This document shows positions 6,531-13,852 of a stretch of DNA of 13,905 bases, piece by piece; the stretch's first letter is position 1, and each line of letters opens with the position of its first letter. The DNA is from JAAUSY01 sp964526735. Lineage in GTDB: Bacteria; Chloroflexota; Chloroflexia; Chloroflexales; Chloroflexaceae. The stretch covers positions 1-13,905 of the forward strand of contig CAZGLO010000087.1 in assembly GCA_964526735.1 (NCBI GenBank), written 5' to 3'. A program made the translations under genes and the position numbers. The notes below the pieces were generated by a model that saw nothing but the letters and a program-made list of their open reading frames with translations, was not told where the DNA came from and made no database searches.

Positions 6531-7775
6531 ATGAATAGAGTTGTTATCACAGGCCTTGGAGCCGTCACACCGGTTGGGAACGATATCCCCACGACGTGGA
6601 ACAACCTGCTTGCAGGCCAGTCGGGTGTGACCGAGATTAGCCGCTTTGATGCCAGCGACCACAGTATCCGTATCGCTGGCGAAGTGAAAGAGTTTTGCCT
6701 CGCCCCCTCGATCGACCCAAGGGAAGCGCGGCGAATGTCGCTTCATGTGCAATATGCGATCAACGCCGTCCTCGAGGCGGTGGCGATGGCAGAGCTTGAC
6801 ATGCAGCAGGAAGACCCCACCAAAGTCGGGGTGATTTACGGCACGGGGGCAGGGGGGATAGACCTCATCATCGAGAACCAAAAGACGCTCGATAGCAAAG
6901 GGCCGCGTCGTGTTTCTCCCCTGCTCATCGCCAACATGATCGATGATGCGGCAAGTGGGCATCTTTCTATCCTACTCGGCGCGCGTGGGCCAAATATGGC
7001 GGTCGTTTCTGCGTGCTCCACGGGCGGGCAGAACATCGGCGAAGCATTTGAGATTATCCGCCGTGGCGATGCATCCGTCATCATTACGGGCGGGAGTGAG
7101 TCGCCTATCAACCCATTGGTGTTGGCCGCCTTCACCAATATGAAGGGGTTGGCTGTCCCTGCCGAGGGCGAGCCGCCAATGGAAGTCTGTAAGCCTTTCG
7201 ACGCCCGCCGGAGCGGGTTTATCCTCTCCGAAGGGGCAGGGGCGTTGGTGTTGGAAGACCTCAACCACGCCCGCCAACGCGGTGCGCCCATTTTGGCAGA
7301 GGTGGTTGGTCAAGGCAACGCCAGCGACGCGGTGCATATGGCCGCGCCCGATGAGCAAGGCGTCGGCATCACCAACGCCGTGCGGATGGCGCTGCGCAAG
7401 GCGGGCATCCAACCCACCGACGTTGGCTATATCAATGCGCACGGGACAGGGACAATGCTCAACGACAAGGTAGAGACCTACGCCGTCAAGCAGATTTTCG
7501 GCGAACACGCCTCCCAACTCGCCATCAGCTCAACCAAGTCGATGCTTGGTCATATGATGGGCGGGGCGGGGGCAATCGAAGCAGTTATCTCTACCCTCGT
7601 CCTGAAGCACGGCCGTATCCCACCAACCATCAACTATGCCACGCCTGACCCCGACTGCGATCTTGACTACGTCCCCAACCACGCCCGCGAGATGGCGGTA
7701 GAGGTGGCGTTGTCAAACTCCATCGGGTTGGGAGGGCACAATGCGTGTTTGGCGCTGAAGCGGTTTGAAGAATAA
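6531..7775 (+). CDS. fabF: 3-oxoacyl-ACP synthase II (beta-ketoacyl-ACP synthase)
   Basis: This condensing enzyme joins malonyl-ACP to a growing acyl-ACP with loss of CO2, elongating fatty acids. The 414 residues match the family's usual length. The thiolase-fold catalytic set is complete: Cys162 in VSACSTGG, His304 in NAHGTGTMLND, Lys336 in SSTKSMLGH and His341. GLGAVTPVGND (8-18) and the C-terminal SNSIGLGGHNACLALKRF (395-412) are typical. The ATG at 6531 gives the standard MNRVVITG start, although the ribosome site is weak (AATGAAAAA about 8 nt upstream). A tiny ORF of seven codons, ATG at 6515 ending in TAG at 6536-6538, overlaps this start and could couple translation. Neither acpP nor fabG is next to it. 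Confidence 0.95.
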   Translation: MNRVVITGLGAVTPVGNDIPTTWNNLLAGQSGVTEISRFDASDHSIRIAGEVKEFCLAPSIDPREARRMSLHVQYAINAVLEAVAMAELDMQQEDPTKVGVIYGTGAGGIDLIIENQKTLDSKGPRRVSPLLIANMIDDAASGHLSILLGARGPNMAVVSACSTGGQNIGEAFEIIRRGDASVIITGGSESPINPLVLAAFTNMKGLAVPAEGEPPMEVCKPFDARRSGFILSEGAGALVLEDLNHARQRGAPILAEVVGQGNASDAVHMAAPDEQGVGITNAVRMALRKAGIQPTDVGYINAHGTGTMLNDKVETYAVKQIFGEHASQLAISSTKSMLGHMMGGAGAIEAVISTLVLKHGRIPPTINYATPDPDCDLDYVPNHAREMAVEVALSNSIGLGGHNACLALKRFEE

Positions 7776-7801
7776 TCCATAGGTGGTCAAAAGGTGTTGC
7801 T

Positions 7802-9913
7802 ATGCGGAGAATTCGCTTCATTTTGGTGGCTGATCACCCGCAGAGTGATCAATTCAACTGGAAGCGGTTCTTTGCAGGTGCCATTTCCGCGGTCGCATTC
7901 GTGCTACTGGGAACAACCGTTGTGGGGGCCGTGCAGCAACGGCGGTCGGTAGATCAAGTCGCGGCACTTCCTTCCGCCACGACCGAAATCACCACCACTA
8001 TATCGCTCTCTTCCCCCACAGCGTCACAAACCGCGCTCCTTCCTACACCAACGCCTACGCTCACATTCACGCCAACTCCGCCGCCGCCTTCGCCCACCAC
8101 CGCAAGCTATCCACCACCAAACGAAAATACCATAACAACCACAACCACGCTGCCCGGCATGTCAGAATCCCCCACCATCTCGCCAACGACCTCGCAACAA
8201 CTGCCGGTCAACCCCTTTGGGCCGCCGCAGGAACTCCCTACTGCTACCCACACCCCCGAAGCAGAACCAACCGCGACAATTCAACTTACGCCAACCCTCA
8301 CCGTCGCGGATGCGGGGGAGACGGCGGAACCAACTCCAACTGCCACGCCTACGGAGAGTAGTGCCACTGGTATGGATGATACCGACACCCCGCCAACCGA
8401 TACACCTAGGCCAACCAATACGCCCACTGAGTCGGCTGAGCCAACCGGTACGCCAGAACCGAGTGCCACGCCAACTCACACACCGCCACCGACTGATACT
8501 ATACGACCCACAAATACGACCAAACCAAGCGATACGCCTACCCCGACCCACACCCCGGAAGGCGAGACAGCCATCCCAACGCCCTTCCCTACCCCCGAAG
8601 ATATGGCGATCTTTGGTGCGGAAATCAACGATGGGCGAGTGGAGGGGGTGGTCGAAAAGGCAGAAGATTCGGGGATTACGTGGGTTCGCTACAACGGGCT
8701 TATCTGGCATGAGATCCAGGATGAGGAGGATGGTGAGTATGAGTGGCCGGAGGACGTGGAGAAAGACCTACGGATCATCCAGGAGCACGGCTTTGAGCCG
8801 CTTGTCATCATCCGCGGGACGCCAGAGTGGGCCAAGAGCGATGATGTTGATAAGGATGTCTCTAAGTGTGGCCCCATCCACAAAGACCACCTGGATGACT
8901 TTGCAGAGTTTGTCAAGTGGGCGGTTGAGCGGTATAGCCAGTCTCCCTACTCTGTTGAATATTGGGAGATAGGCAATGAGCCAGACGTTGACCCGTCGCT
9001 GCTCAACCAGCCTATGCCCTACGGCTGTTGGGGTGATCAATCGGATGAATATTACGGCGGCGAGTATTTTGCAGAGATGCTGCGTAGGGTTTATCCGGTG
9101 ATCAAGGACGCCGACCCCAATGCGAAGGTGGTGCTTGGCGGGCTACTCCTCGACTGCGACCCCAACGACCCGCCCGAAGACAAGACCCGCGAAAGCTGTA
9201 AACCCTCGCGCTTCCTGGAGGGCATCCTCAGAAACGGCGGTGGCTCTGCCTTCGATATCCTGGCCTACCACGGCTATGCCTTCTGGGAGCCGGGAACAAA
9301 CGATTGGGACTTGGAGCACAGGAGTTGGAAGCACCGCGGCGGCGCGTTGTTGGGCAAACGCGAGTTCATCAAGGAAGTGCTTGAAGACTACAACCTGGAA
9401 AAGCCGCTGATGGCCAACGAGATCGGCCTGCTCTGCTGGATCTCCAACTCCGACTCATCGAAATATTGCATCGACAACGGCTTTTTGGAGGCACAGGCCA
9501 ACTATGCCGTCCGTACCTACGTCCGCGCGTGGGTAAACGACCTCTACGCCGCCATCTGGTATACCTTCAACCACTCCGGCTGGAATGAGGCGGGATTGCT
9601 CACGACGGGGAATGAGCCGCGGCCTGCCTATTACACGATTGAGTTTCTCACGGAGCTGCTTGACGAGGCCACCTACAAGGAAGAGTGGGAAGACGCAACC
9701 ACCAGGCGGGAAGGGCACATCTTTGAGGACGACGAATATACCTACTCCTTCTATTGGGCAAATGACGATTCGACCTTTGATATAGACCTTCCCGATGGAG
9801 AGTTTACCCTCTATGATGATGTGGGGGAGGAAATCGATATCGAAGACGAAACAACAGACGAAACAACATATGAAGTTGGGTTCGACCCGGTCATCATACA
9901 AGAGCGCAAATAG
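7802..9913 (+). CDS. Membrane-anchored clan GH-A glycoside hydrolase with long Thr/Pro linker
   Basis: The 703-residue protein has a short cytosolic N-terminus, one membrane helix (about 23-44), then a Thr/Pro/Ser-rich linker (about 55-265) that would hold the enzyme outside the cell. A (beta/alpha)8-type domain follows at about 268-620. The acid/base glutamate is Glu393 in WEIGNEPD, and the probable nucleophile is Glu540 in MANEIGLL. The gap of 147 residues suits clan GH-A (GH5/GH39/GH30-like). The exact family and substrate are not clear. Six Cys in the barrel (such as CGPIH, GCW, DCD, ESCK, LLCW, KYC) suggest disulfides outside the cell. Residues about 620-703 are very acidic and look like a beta-rich accessory domain. 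The start is the ATG at 7802, preceded by AAAGGTG. It follows fabF by 26 nt and may share its transcript. Confidence 0.82.
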   Translation: MRRIRFILVADHPQSDQFNWKRFFAGAISAVAFVLLGTTVVGAVQQRRSVDQVAALPSATTEITTTISLSSPTASQTALLPTPTPTLTFTPTPPPPSPTTASYPPPNENTITTTTTLPGMSESPTISPTTSQQLPVNPFGPPQELPTATHTPEAEPTATIQLTPTLTVADAGETAEPTPTATPTESSATGMDDTDTPPTDTPRPTNTPTESAEPTGTPEPSATPTHTPPPTDTIRPTNTTKPSDTPTPTHTPEGETAIPTPFPTPEDMAIFGAEINDGRVEGVVEKAEDSGITWVRYNGLIWHEIQDEEDGEYEWPEDVEKDLRIIQEHGFEPLVIIRGTPEWAKSDDVDKDVSKCGPIHKDHLDDFAEFVKWAVERYSQSPYSVEYWEIGNEPDVDPSLLNQPMPYGCWGDQSDEYYGGEYFAEMLRRVYPVIKDADPNAKVVLGGLLLDCDPNDPPEDKTRESCKPSRFLEGILRNGGGSAFDILAYHGYAFWEPGTNDWDLEHRSWKHRGGALLGKREFIKEVLEDYNLEKPLMANEIGLLCWISNSDSSKYCIDNGFLEAQANYAVRTYVRAWVNDLYAAIWYTFNHSGWNEAGLLTTGNEPRPAYYTIEFLTELLDEATYKEEWEDATTRREGHIFEDDEYTYSFYWANDDSTFDIDLPDGEFTLYDDVGEEIDIEDETTDETTYEVGFDPVIIQERK

Positions 9914-9922
9914 AGCGCAAAT
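9901..9922 (+). repeat. 11-nt tandem duplication spanning the glycosidase stop codon
   Basis: AGAGCGCAAAT occurs twice without a gap (9901-9911 and 9912-9922). The glycosidase TAG lies at the junction. Shortly after, GTGCCAACAT (9941-9950) and GCGCCAACAT (9951-9960) form another near-perfect tandem pair, with GCGCCAATAT at 9972-9981. No promoter or terminator was recognised in this 134-nt gap. Confidence 0.6.
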
Positions 9923-10047
9923 AGATATGCTGCGCACCTTGTGCCAACATGCGCCAACATAGGCACCATGTGCGCCAATATACAACAAAGACAAAGCGAG
10001 AACAGTAACGGAAAGTCATTGTAGCGCCGATTTTTGGAGACCATCTC

Positions 10048-11517
10048 TTGAGCACAGCAACTGAGCTTCTCATTGGCCTTGATGTTGGAACACAAGGGGT
10101 ACGCGCCATCGTCGCCGACAGCAACGGAACGATTGTCGCCCAAGCCAGCCAATCCCTCCCCATGAACATCGCAGAGCCGCCGCTCTTTGAGCAAGACCCG
10201 CGCGAATGGTGGCATGCAGCGACGGTATGCCTCAAAGAGGTAGTGCAGACGCTTGGCCCCCGCGCTGACGCCCTCCACGCCATCGCAGTCACATCAACAT
10301 CGGGGACACTCTGCTTGCTTGACGACGCCGGAATGCCTGTCCGGCCCGCCATCATGTACAGCGACCGGCGGGCAGTGGAAGAGGCGGAGTATCTCAACCG
10401 CGTGGTGGGGAGTATCGCCCTTCGCCACGGCTATCAGTTCAATTCGTCATTCCTCTTGCCCAAACTGCTGTGGGTGCGCACCCATGAGCCGATGCTCTTT
10501 GAGCAAACGCGGTTTATTGCCCACGCGGGCGATGTCATCACTGGCCGGTTGACGGGCATATACGACACGACTGATTGGAGCCAAGCACTCAAAAGTGGCT
10601 ACGACTTGATAGAGGGAGAATGGCCACCGTCCTTCTTTGACACGCTCGATCTGCCTCACGACAAATTCCCGCGTGTCATTGCGCCGGGCGAGTTGATTGG
10701 TGAGGTCACGCGCTACGCTGCGGCAGAGACAGGCTTACCCGTTGGCCTGAAGGTGGTTGCGGGGATGACCGACGGTTGTACGGCACAGATTGCGGGCGGG
10801 GCGATTGAGGCGGGGCAATGGCTGAGTGTGCTTGGCACGACTTTGGTTATCAAGGGGGTGACACCTCATCTTCTCCGCGACCCAATGGGACGCATCTACT
10901 CGCATCGTCATCCATCGGGGATGTGGCTGCCGGGTGGGGCAAGCAATACCGGCGGAGAAGTCTTGACGCGGCGGTTTGCCGATGCAGACCTTGCCGAACT
11001 TGACCGTATGGTCGCTTCGGTCGTGCCGACGGGGTTATTGTGCTATCCGTTGGAGCGGGTGGGGGAGCGGTTTCCATTTATGCACCCGAAGGCGCGAACA
11101 TTCTTTGTGGGCAAGCCAGAAACAACTGAGCAGTACTATGCGGCTTGTCTGGAAGGGGTAGGGTATGTGGAGCGGTTGGCGTATGATGTCTTGCAAGGGC
11201 TGGGCGCGCCGGTTGAGGGAGAAATCCGAGTGGCAGGCGGTGGCGCGAAGAGTCGTCCATGGCTTCAGATTCGGGCGAATATTCTCAACCGTTCACTGAT
11301 TGTGCCCAAACAAACTGATGTGGCCTTTGGTGCAGCAGTGCTTGCTGCGAGTTTCATGGTTTATCCTCATCTTATTCAAGCGACTCAATCCATGGTTCAC
11401 ATCGAAGATCGCATCGACCCCGACGGAACAACCGACATGTACACAGCGTACTATCATCAATTTGTTGCCGCCTGCCAGGAGCGGGGATATGTCGTGTCGA
11501 CATTTCGTTCGTTTTAA
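10048..11517 (+). CDS. FGGY-family carbohydrate kinase, probable D-ribulokinase type
   Basis: This 489-residue two-domain kinase phosphorylates a sugar with ATP. Support comes from IGLDVGTQGVRAIV (9-22, N-terminal phosphate site), the FEQDPREWW segment (47-55), AGMTDGCTAQIAGG (238-251, with Asp242 the likely catalytic base) and GGGAKSRPWLQIRANIL (397-413) followed by FGAAVLAA (427-434), the C-terminal ATP site. The stretch VLGTTLVIKG...YSHRHPSGMWLPGGASNTGG (261-303) resembles, from memory, the plant/cyanobacterial D-ribulose kinase branch (Arabidopsis At2g21370) more than classic xylulokinases; that is recognition, not an alignment. The start is a TTG at 10048 with a strong GGAGA seven nt upstream. 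The stop TAA overlaps the stop of the convergent DUF4258 gene in TTAA. Confidence 0.85.
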   Translation: MSTATELLIGLDVGTQGVRAIVADSNGTIVAQASQSLPMNIAEPPLFEQDPREWWHAATVCLKEVVQTLGPRADALHAIAVTSTSGTLCLLDDAGMPVRPAIMYSDRRAVEEAEYLNRVVGSIALRHGYQFNSSFLLPKLLWVRTHEPMLFEQTRFIAHAGDVITGRLTGIYDTTDWSQALKSGYDLIEGEWPPSFFDTLDLPHDKFPRVIAPGELIGEVTRYAAAETGLPVGLKVVAGMTDGCTAQIAGGAIEAGQWLSVLGTTLVIKGVTPHLLRDPMGRIYSHRHPSGMWLPGGASNTGGEVLTRRFADADLAELDRMVASVVPTGLLCYPLERVGERFPFMHPKARTFFVGKPETTEQYYAACLEGVGYVERLAYDVLQGLGAPVEGEIRVAGGGAKSRPWLQIRANILNRSLIVPKQTDVAFGAAVLAASFMVYPHLIQATQSMVHIEDRIDPDGTTDMYTAYYHQFVAACQERGYVVSTFRSF

Positions 11518-11894
11518 GAATCGCTAGCAGCCTCCTGTCGTGGAATTTCCAACATCTTTGCCACTCGTTTCACGTAGATAGAGCCTTTGTCGGTATGGAT
11601 CCGGTCGTACTTGGCCTTGAGCCGGATCTGCTTGAGCGCCCGGCGGTTGCGGTAAACCGTGATGAGCACGGGCTCCTCACGCGTATCATCCATCACCAAC
11701 GTCGTGCCCTCCAGCCGCGCGAAACGACTACGAAGTTCCTTGCTTTTTGGGATGTCCTTCCGACCAAGAAAGACATGGAGCGCACCGGCACAGCGAACAT
11801 GGCGTCCGTGTTCGAGAACGAACTGAACGTCCTGGTCAGAGAGGTTGCGTTGCGCCTGCCGGTGAACTGCATGGTTTGTATACAGTACCGTCAT
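11514..11894 (-). CDS. Small DUF4258-like protein
   Basis: The 126-residue soluble, basic protein begins MTVLYTNHAVHRQAQRNLSD. The pattern HA-x4-AQRNLSDQDVQFVLEHG (8-30) matches the DUF4258 opening, in which a His/Arg-bearing segment is followed by a helix and a Gly turn. Later it has LVMDDTREEPVLITVYRN (66-83), like the strand pair of that family. The ATG at 11894 is chosen over the one at 11954 because AAGGAGAG precedes it at ideal spacing. DUF4258 proteins are of unknown function; some resemble RelE-like toxins, but no partner antitoxin gene is adjacent, so no toxin claim is made. Its stop codon overlaps the kinase stop. Candidate promoters lie about 190 and 370 nt upstream. Confidence 0.72.
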   Translation of the reverse strand: MTVLYTNHAVHRQAQRNLSDQDVQFVLEHGRHVRCAGALHVFLGRKDIPKSKELRSRFARLEGTTLVMDDTREEPVLITVYRNRRALKQIRLKAKYDRIHTDKGSIYVKRVAKMLEIPRQEAASDS

Positions 11895-12090
11895 AGCTTC
11901 TCTCCTTACGCTTTCTGTGTCGCAAGGCTCACCGGCTGAAGACAGAGCGTACAAACCCGTCGTTCGGTGGCACCGCTTCCTCTCTACAAGGTGGGTGCTT
12001 CCGTTGGTTCAGATACGTTTCCTGCTCCTCGCATACATTGCCTCCAAATCTAGGAATTTGTCTGTGCGCTTAAGACCGAGAGCCATTGCG

Positions 12091-12120
12091 ATTATATTCC
12101 CTTCCCAAGGGATATGGGAA
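12091..12120 (-). promoter_or_regulatory. Candidate promoter upstream of the DUF4258 gene, overlapped by an inverted repeat
   Basis: On the minus strand, TTCCCA (12120-12115), 18 nt and a perfect TATAAT (12096-12091) form a sigma70-like pair about 190 nt before the DUF4258 start. CCCTT-ccc-AAGGG (12099-12111) and CTTCCC-N9-GGGAAG (12101-12121) are inverted repeats lying across its spacer and -35, as an operator would. Confidence 0.4.
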
Positions 12121-12266
12121 GTTCTCCATCGAATAGGTTCTGCGAGGCCATATATCGCGTATGATATTGCGTATAATAGCGCATTTGCGTATGGCCTTTA
12201 AGCTCAGCTATCACGATATTGGCCCACACCGCGCTGACCGCACGTTGGGTATCAATATCTATGTAT

Positions 12267-12295
12267 AGCATATCACAAACCAAACGTTGTGGCAA
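12267..12295 (-). promoter_or_regulatory. Second candidate minus-strand promoter in the gene-free region
   Basis: TTGCCA (12295-12290), 17 nt, TATGCT (12272-12267): a 5/6 match for -35 and 4/6 for -10. It would start a transcript at about 12260 with a leader of about 365 nt before the DUF4258 gene, or an untranslated RNA. In AT-rich DNA such matches also arise by chance. Confidence 0.25.
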
Positions 12296-12324
12296 TTGTA
12301 CGCCGGTACTGTTTGGCCATATGA

Positions 12325-12336
12325 TATCCTAGGATA
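12325..12336. repeat. Perfect 12-bp palindrome TATCCTAGGATA
   Basis: TATCCTAGGATA is its own reverse complement. CCAT (12317-12320) and ATGG (12339-12342) flank it as an outer, slightly asymmetric inverted pair, which suggests a dimeric protein site. It lies 15 bp left of the TGTCA array. Confidence 0.5.
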
Positions 12337-12350
12337 AGATGGTTATACAG

Positions 12351-12410
12351 CCTGTCACGGCTTGTCATGGGCTTGTCATAGCCTTGTCATAGCCTTGTCA
12401 CGGCCTGTCA
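12351..12410 (+). repeat. Array of six TGTCA elements at 10-11 bp spacing
   Basis: TGTCA begins at 12353, 12363, 12374, 12385, 12396 and 12406. The central four units are 11-mers: CTTGTCATGGG, CTTGTCATAGC (twice) and CTTGTCACGGC. The array ends exactly at the 3' end of the VWA gene (stop codon complement at 12411-12413). The spacing matches one DNA helical turn, and the unit resembles the 11-bp direct repeats of enterobacterial Pho boxes (CTGTCAT...). No downstream plus-strand gene is present. Confidence 0.75.
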
Positions 12411-13706
12411 TCATGGCTTGATGGTGAGCATATCCGATGACGAGCTACGTACCAGGCCGCGCGTGCCAAACTTGATATACTTGCGCCCCAACGCCGAAAC
12501 ATTCCCCGAACGAGCGACCTGAGACGCTTCTTGCTGCATCATACGAGCTAGATCCACCTCGCCCACATGAAGAAGACGAGTCCCGGCCATTTGTAGTTGC
12601 TTGGCCGCCTGATCAGAGTCGCCATCCTTAATATTTTGCCATGCTTGCAATTGCAGCCGGTAGGCCACGAGCCGCGCAACCCACTGCTTGACCTTCTCGT
12701 CGATAAGGCTATCTACAAATTGCTCTGGCCGCACAGAGATATCCAGCCTACTCTCAAAGTACTCCTCCTTGGATTTCTTCGCCCCGGTAATGTCGTAGCG
12801 CAGGGTTAGTTGTAGTAGGTGGTGGTCGCCTACGGAGAGCGGAGGCACGACAACCTCCATCAAAAAGGCTTGTTTCTCGTCTGCCGACCAGTTTCCCAAG
12901 TTGACGAGCCACCGAATATTCCGCTCTCCCCGGAGCGTTATCGGGGTGATGTATGGCTGCACACGGTCGAATGAGCGCACAGTGCAATCACACCGCCCCT
13001 CGATCAATAGCTGCACTCCCCGTGCAAATGTCGCATGGATACGGTGGATCTCTTCTGTAAACATGGTAGGGATTTCGGAGGCGGCGGTGACATAGTGCGT
13101 ATAACTGTTTTCTTGCGCCGTCATTTCCTCCAACAAGTCCTCGTTCCACTCGTCCCCAATGCCAAGCGCGGTAATGCCAACGCTGCGCTCTTGGGCCAAC
13201 CGCGCCAACTGTACACACCGATCATCATCGCCGTAGGTACGCCCATCGGTGAGCAGCAGCATGTGCTTTAGCCCTTGGAATGAGGGATGTGCAAGCTCTT
13301 TGAGCGAGACCTCGACCCCCCGTGCCATCTCGGTACCGCCCGTAGCCTCGATATCATTGATCAACCATTTGAGTTGGCTGTGGTCAGTTTCGTGGATGCG
13401 CTGTGCAGGAATAACAACAGTCGCACGGTCGTGGAAGGTCACCACCGAGAGGTAGTCGCCCTCTTGCATCTGATCGACAATCAGGTGAGCTGCTTCTTTT
13501 ACCTGCGAAAGCCGCTCGCCGCGCATAGAAGAGCTTTGGTCGATAACAAGCCCCAAATTGACCGGGAGACGTGATCGAGTGGGGGATGCTTCAGATAATT
13601 CGTTCGTCGTTGGGGAAATGAGTATATAGATTAACTGCGACTCATCAATGCTCGGCAACATAGAGCGGCTTAGGAGTGTCTCTAATTGAATAGCAGGACT
13701 CATCAT
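12411..13706 (-). CDS. Soluble von Willebrand factor A (VWA) domain protein
   Basis: The protein has 431 residues from the chosen start, with no signal peptide or membrane helix, so it is probably cytosolic. A VWA domain spans about 45-220. The metal-ion site (MIDAS) is complete: DQSSS gives Asp56, Ser58 and Ser60, TGGT gives Thr125, and LLLTDGR gives Asp154. VWA domains bind partner proteins through a bound Mg2+. The rest (about 230-335) is strand-rich and the C-terminus (about 335-410) is helical. The organisation resembles stand-alone VWA proteins of cyanobacteria and Chloroflexota; the partner is unknown. The start is the ATG at 13706 (or 13703), where AAGTGGA precedes it; starts at 13730 and 13754 lack a site. 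GATAAT (13734-13729) is a possible -10. The phased TGTCA array adjoins its 3' end. Confidence 0.85.
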   Translation of the reverse strand: MMSPAIQLETLLSRSMLPSIDESQLIYILISPTTNELSEASPTRSRLPVNLGLVIDQSSSMRGERLSQVKEAAHLIVDQMQEGDYLSVVTFHDRATVVIPAQRIHETDHSQLKWLINDIEATGGTEMARGVEVSLKELAHPSFQGLKHMLLLTDGRTYGDDDRCVQLARLAQERSVGITALGIGDEWNEDLLEEMTAQENSYTHYVTAASEIPTMFTEEIHRIHATFARGVQLLIEGRCDCTVRSFDRVQPYITPITLRGERNIRWLVNLGNWSADEKQAFLMEVVVPPLSVGDHHLLQLTLRYDITGAKKSKEEYFESRLDISVRPEQFVDSLIDEKVKQWVARLVAYRLQLQAWQNIKDGDSDQAAKQLQMAGTRLLHVGEVDLARMMQQEASQVARSGNVSALGRKYIKFGTRGLVRSSSSDMLTIKP

Positions 13707-13752
13707 GGAAATCCACTTTCTACTCCACATTATCGTATACAGACGGTGGTGC

Positions 13753-13781
13753 AAAAACCCGTTTTCCTGTGAAAACGGGTT
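13753..13781 (-). terminator. Intrinsic terminator reading leftward
   Basis: AACCCGTTTTC (13756-13766) and GAAAACGGGTT (13771-13781) form a perfect 11-bp stem around CTGT. On the minus strand the stem is followed by a run of T (complement of 13753-13757). It would end minus-strand transcripts entering from beyond the right edge, just before the VWA promoter. A C/T-rich stretch on the other side could give weak plus-strand termination. Confidence 0.7.
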
Positions 13782-13852
13782 CCTCTTCTCACCTTATCTT
13801 GTGTCTTATCCGCTCAAAGATCGTGCAAAGATAGTTTATAGATCGAGCATCA

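Larger units (their letters stand above)
11895..12410. other. 516-bp gene-free region rich in palindromes and repeats
   Basis: No convincing gene was seen; the open frames here have no ribosome site or recognisable protein. The right two-thirds are AT-rich. Contents: a nested inverted repeat at 12099-12121, the inverted repeat AGGCCATA/TATGGCCT at 12145-12152 and 12190-12197 enclosing GCGTAT three times and a plus-strand TATAAT (12172-12177), a 12-bp perfect palindrome at 12325-12336, and the phased TGTCA array at 12351-12410. This looks regulatory or like a remnant of a mobile or decayed segment. Confidence 0.6.

Noticed and set aside
8217..8972. 251-codon alternate plus-frame open frame in the hydrolase linker
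   Set aside because: Pro/Arg/Gln-rich composition arises from the low-complexity Thr/Pro-coding DNA read in another frame; no start signal.
11895..11954. Longer DUF4258 start at 11954
   Set aside because: The ATG at 11894 has a near-ideal AAGGAGAG site and begins directly at the domain; the extra 20 residues show no conserved features.
11964..11976. T-box-like sequence GGTGGCACCGC on the plus strand
   Set aside because: It resembles the T-box core, but there is no AGGG before it, no terminator partner and no plus-strand amino-acid or tRNA-synthetase gene downstream; the match is largely a small palindrome.
11917..12201. 94-codon open frame in the gene-free region
   Set aside because: No ribosome site and no recognisable protein; composition changes along its length and it runs through palindromic AT-rich DNA.
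12351..12410. CRISPR array
   Set aside because: Repeats are 11 nt and contiguous, with no spacers and no cas genes.
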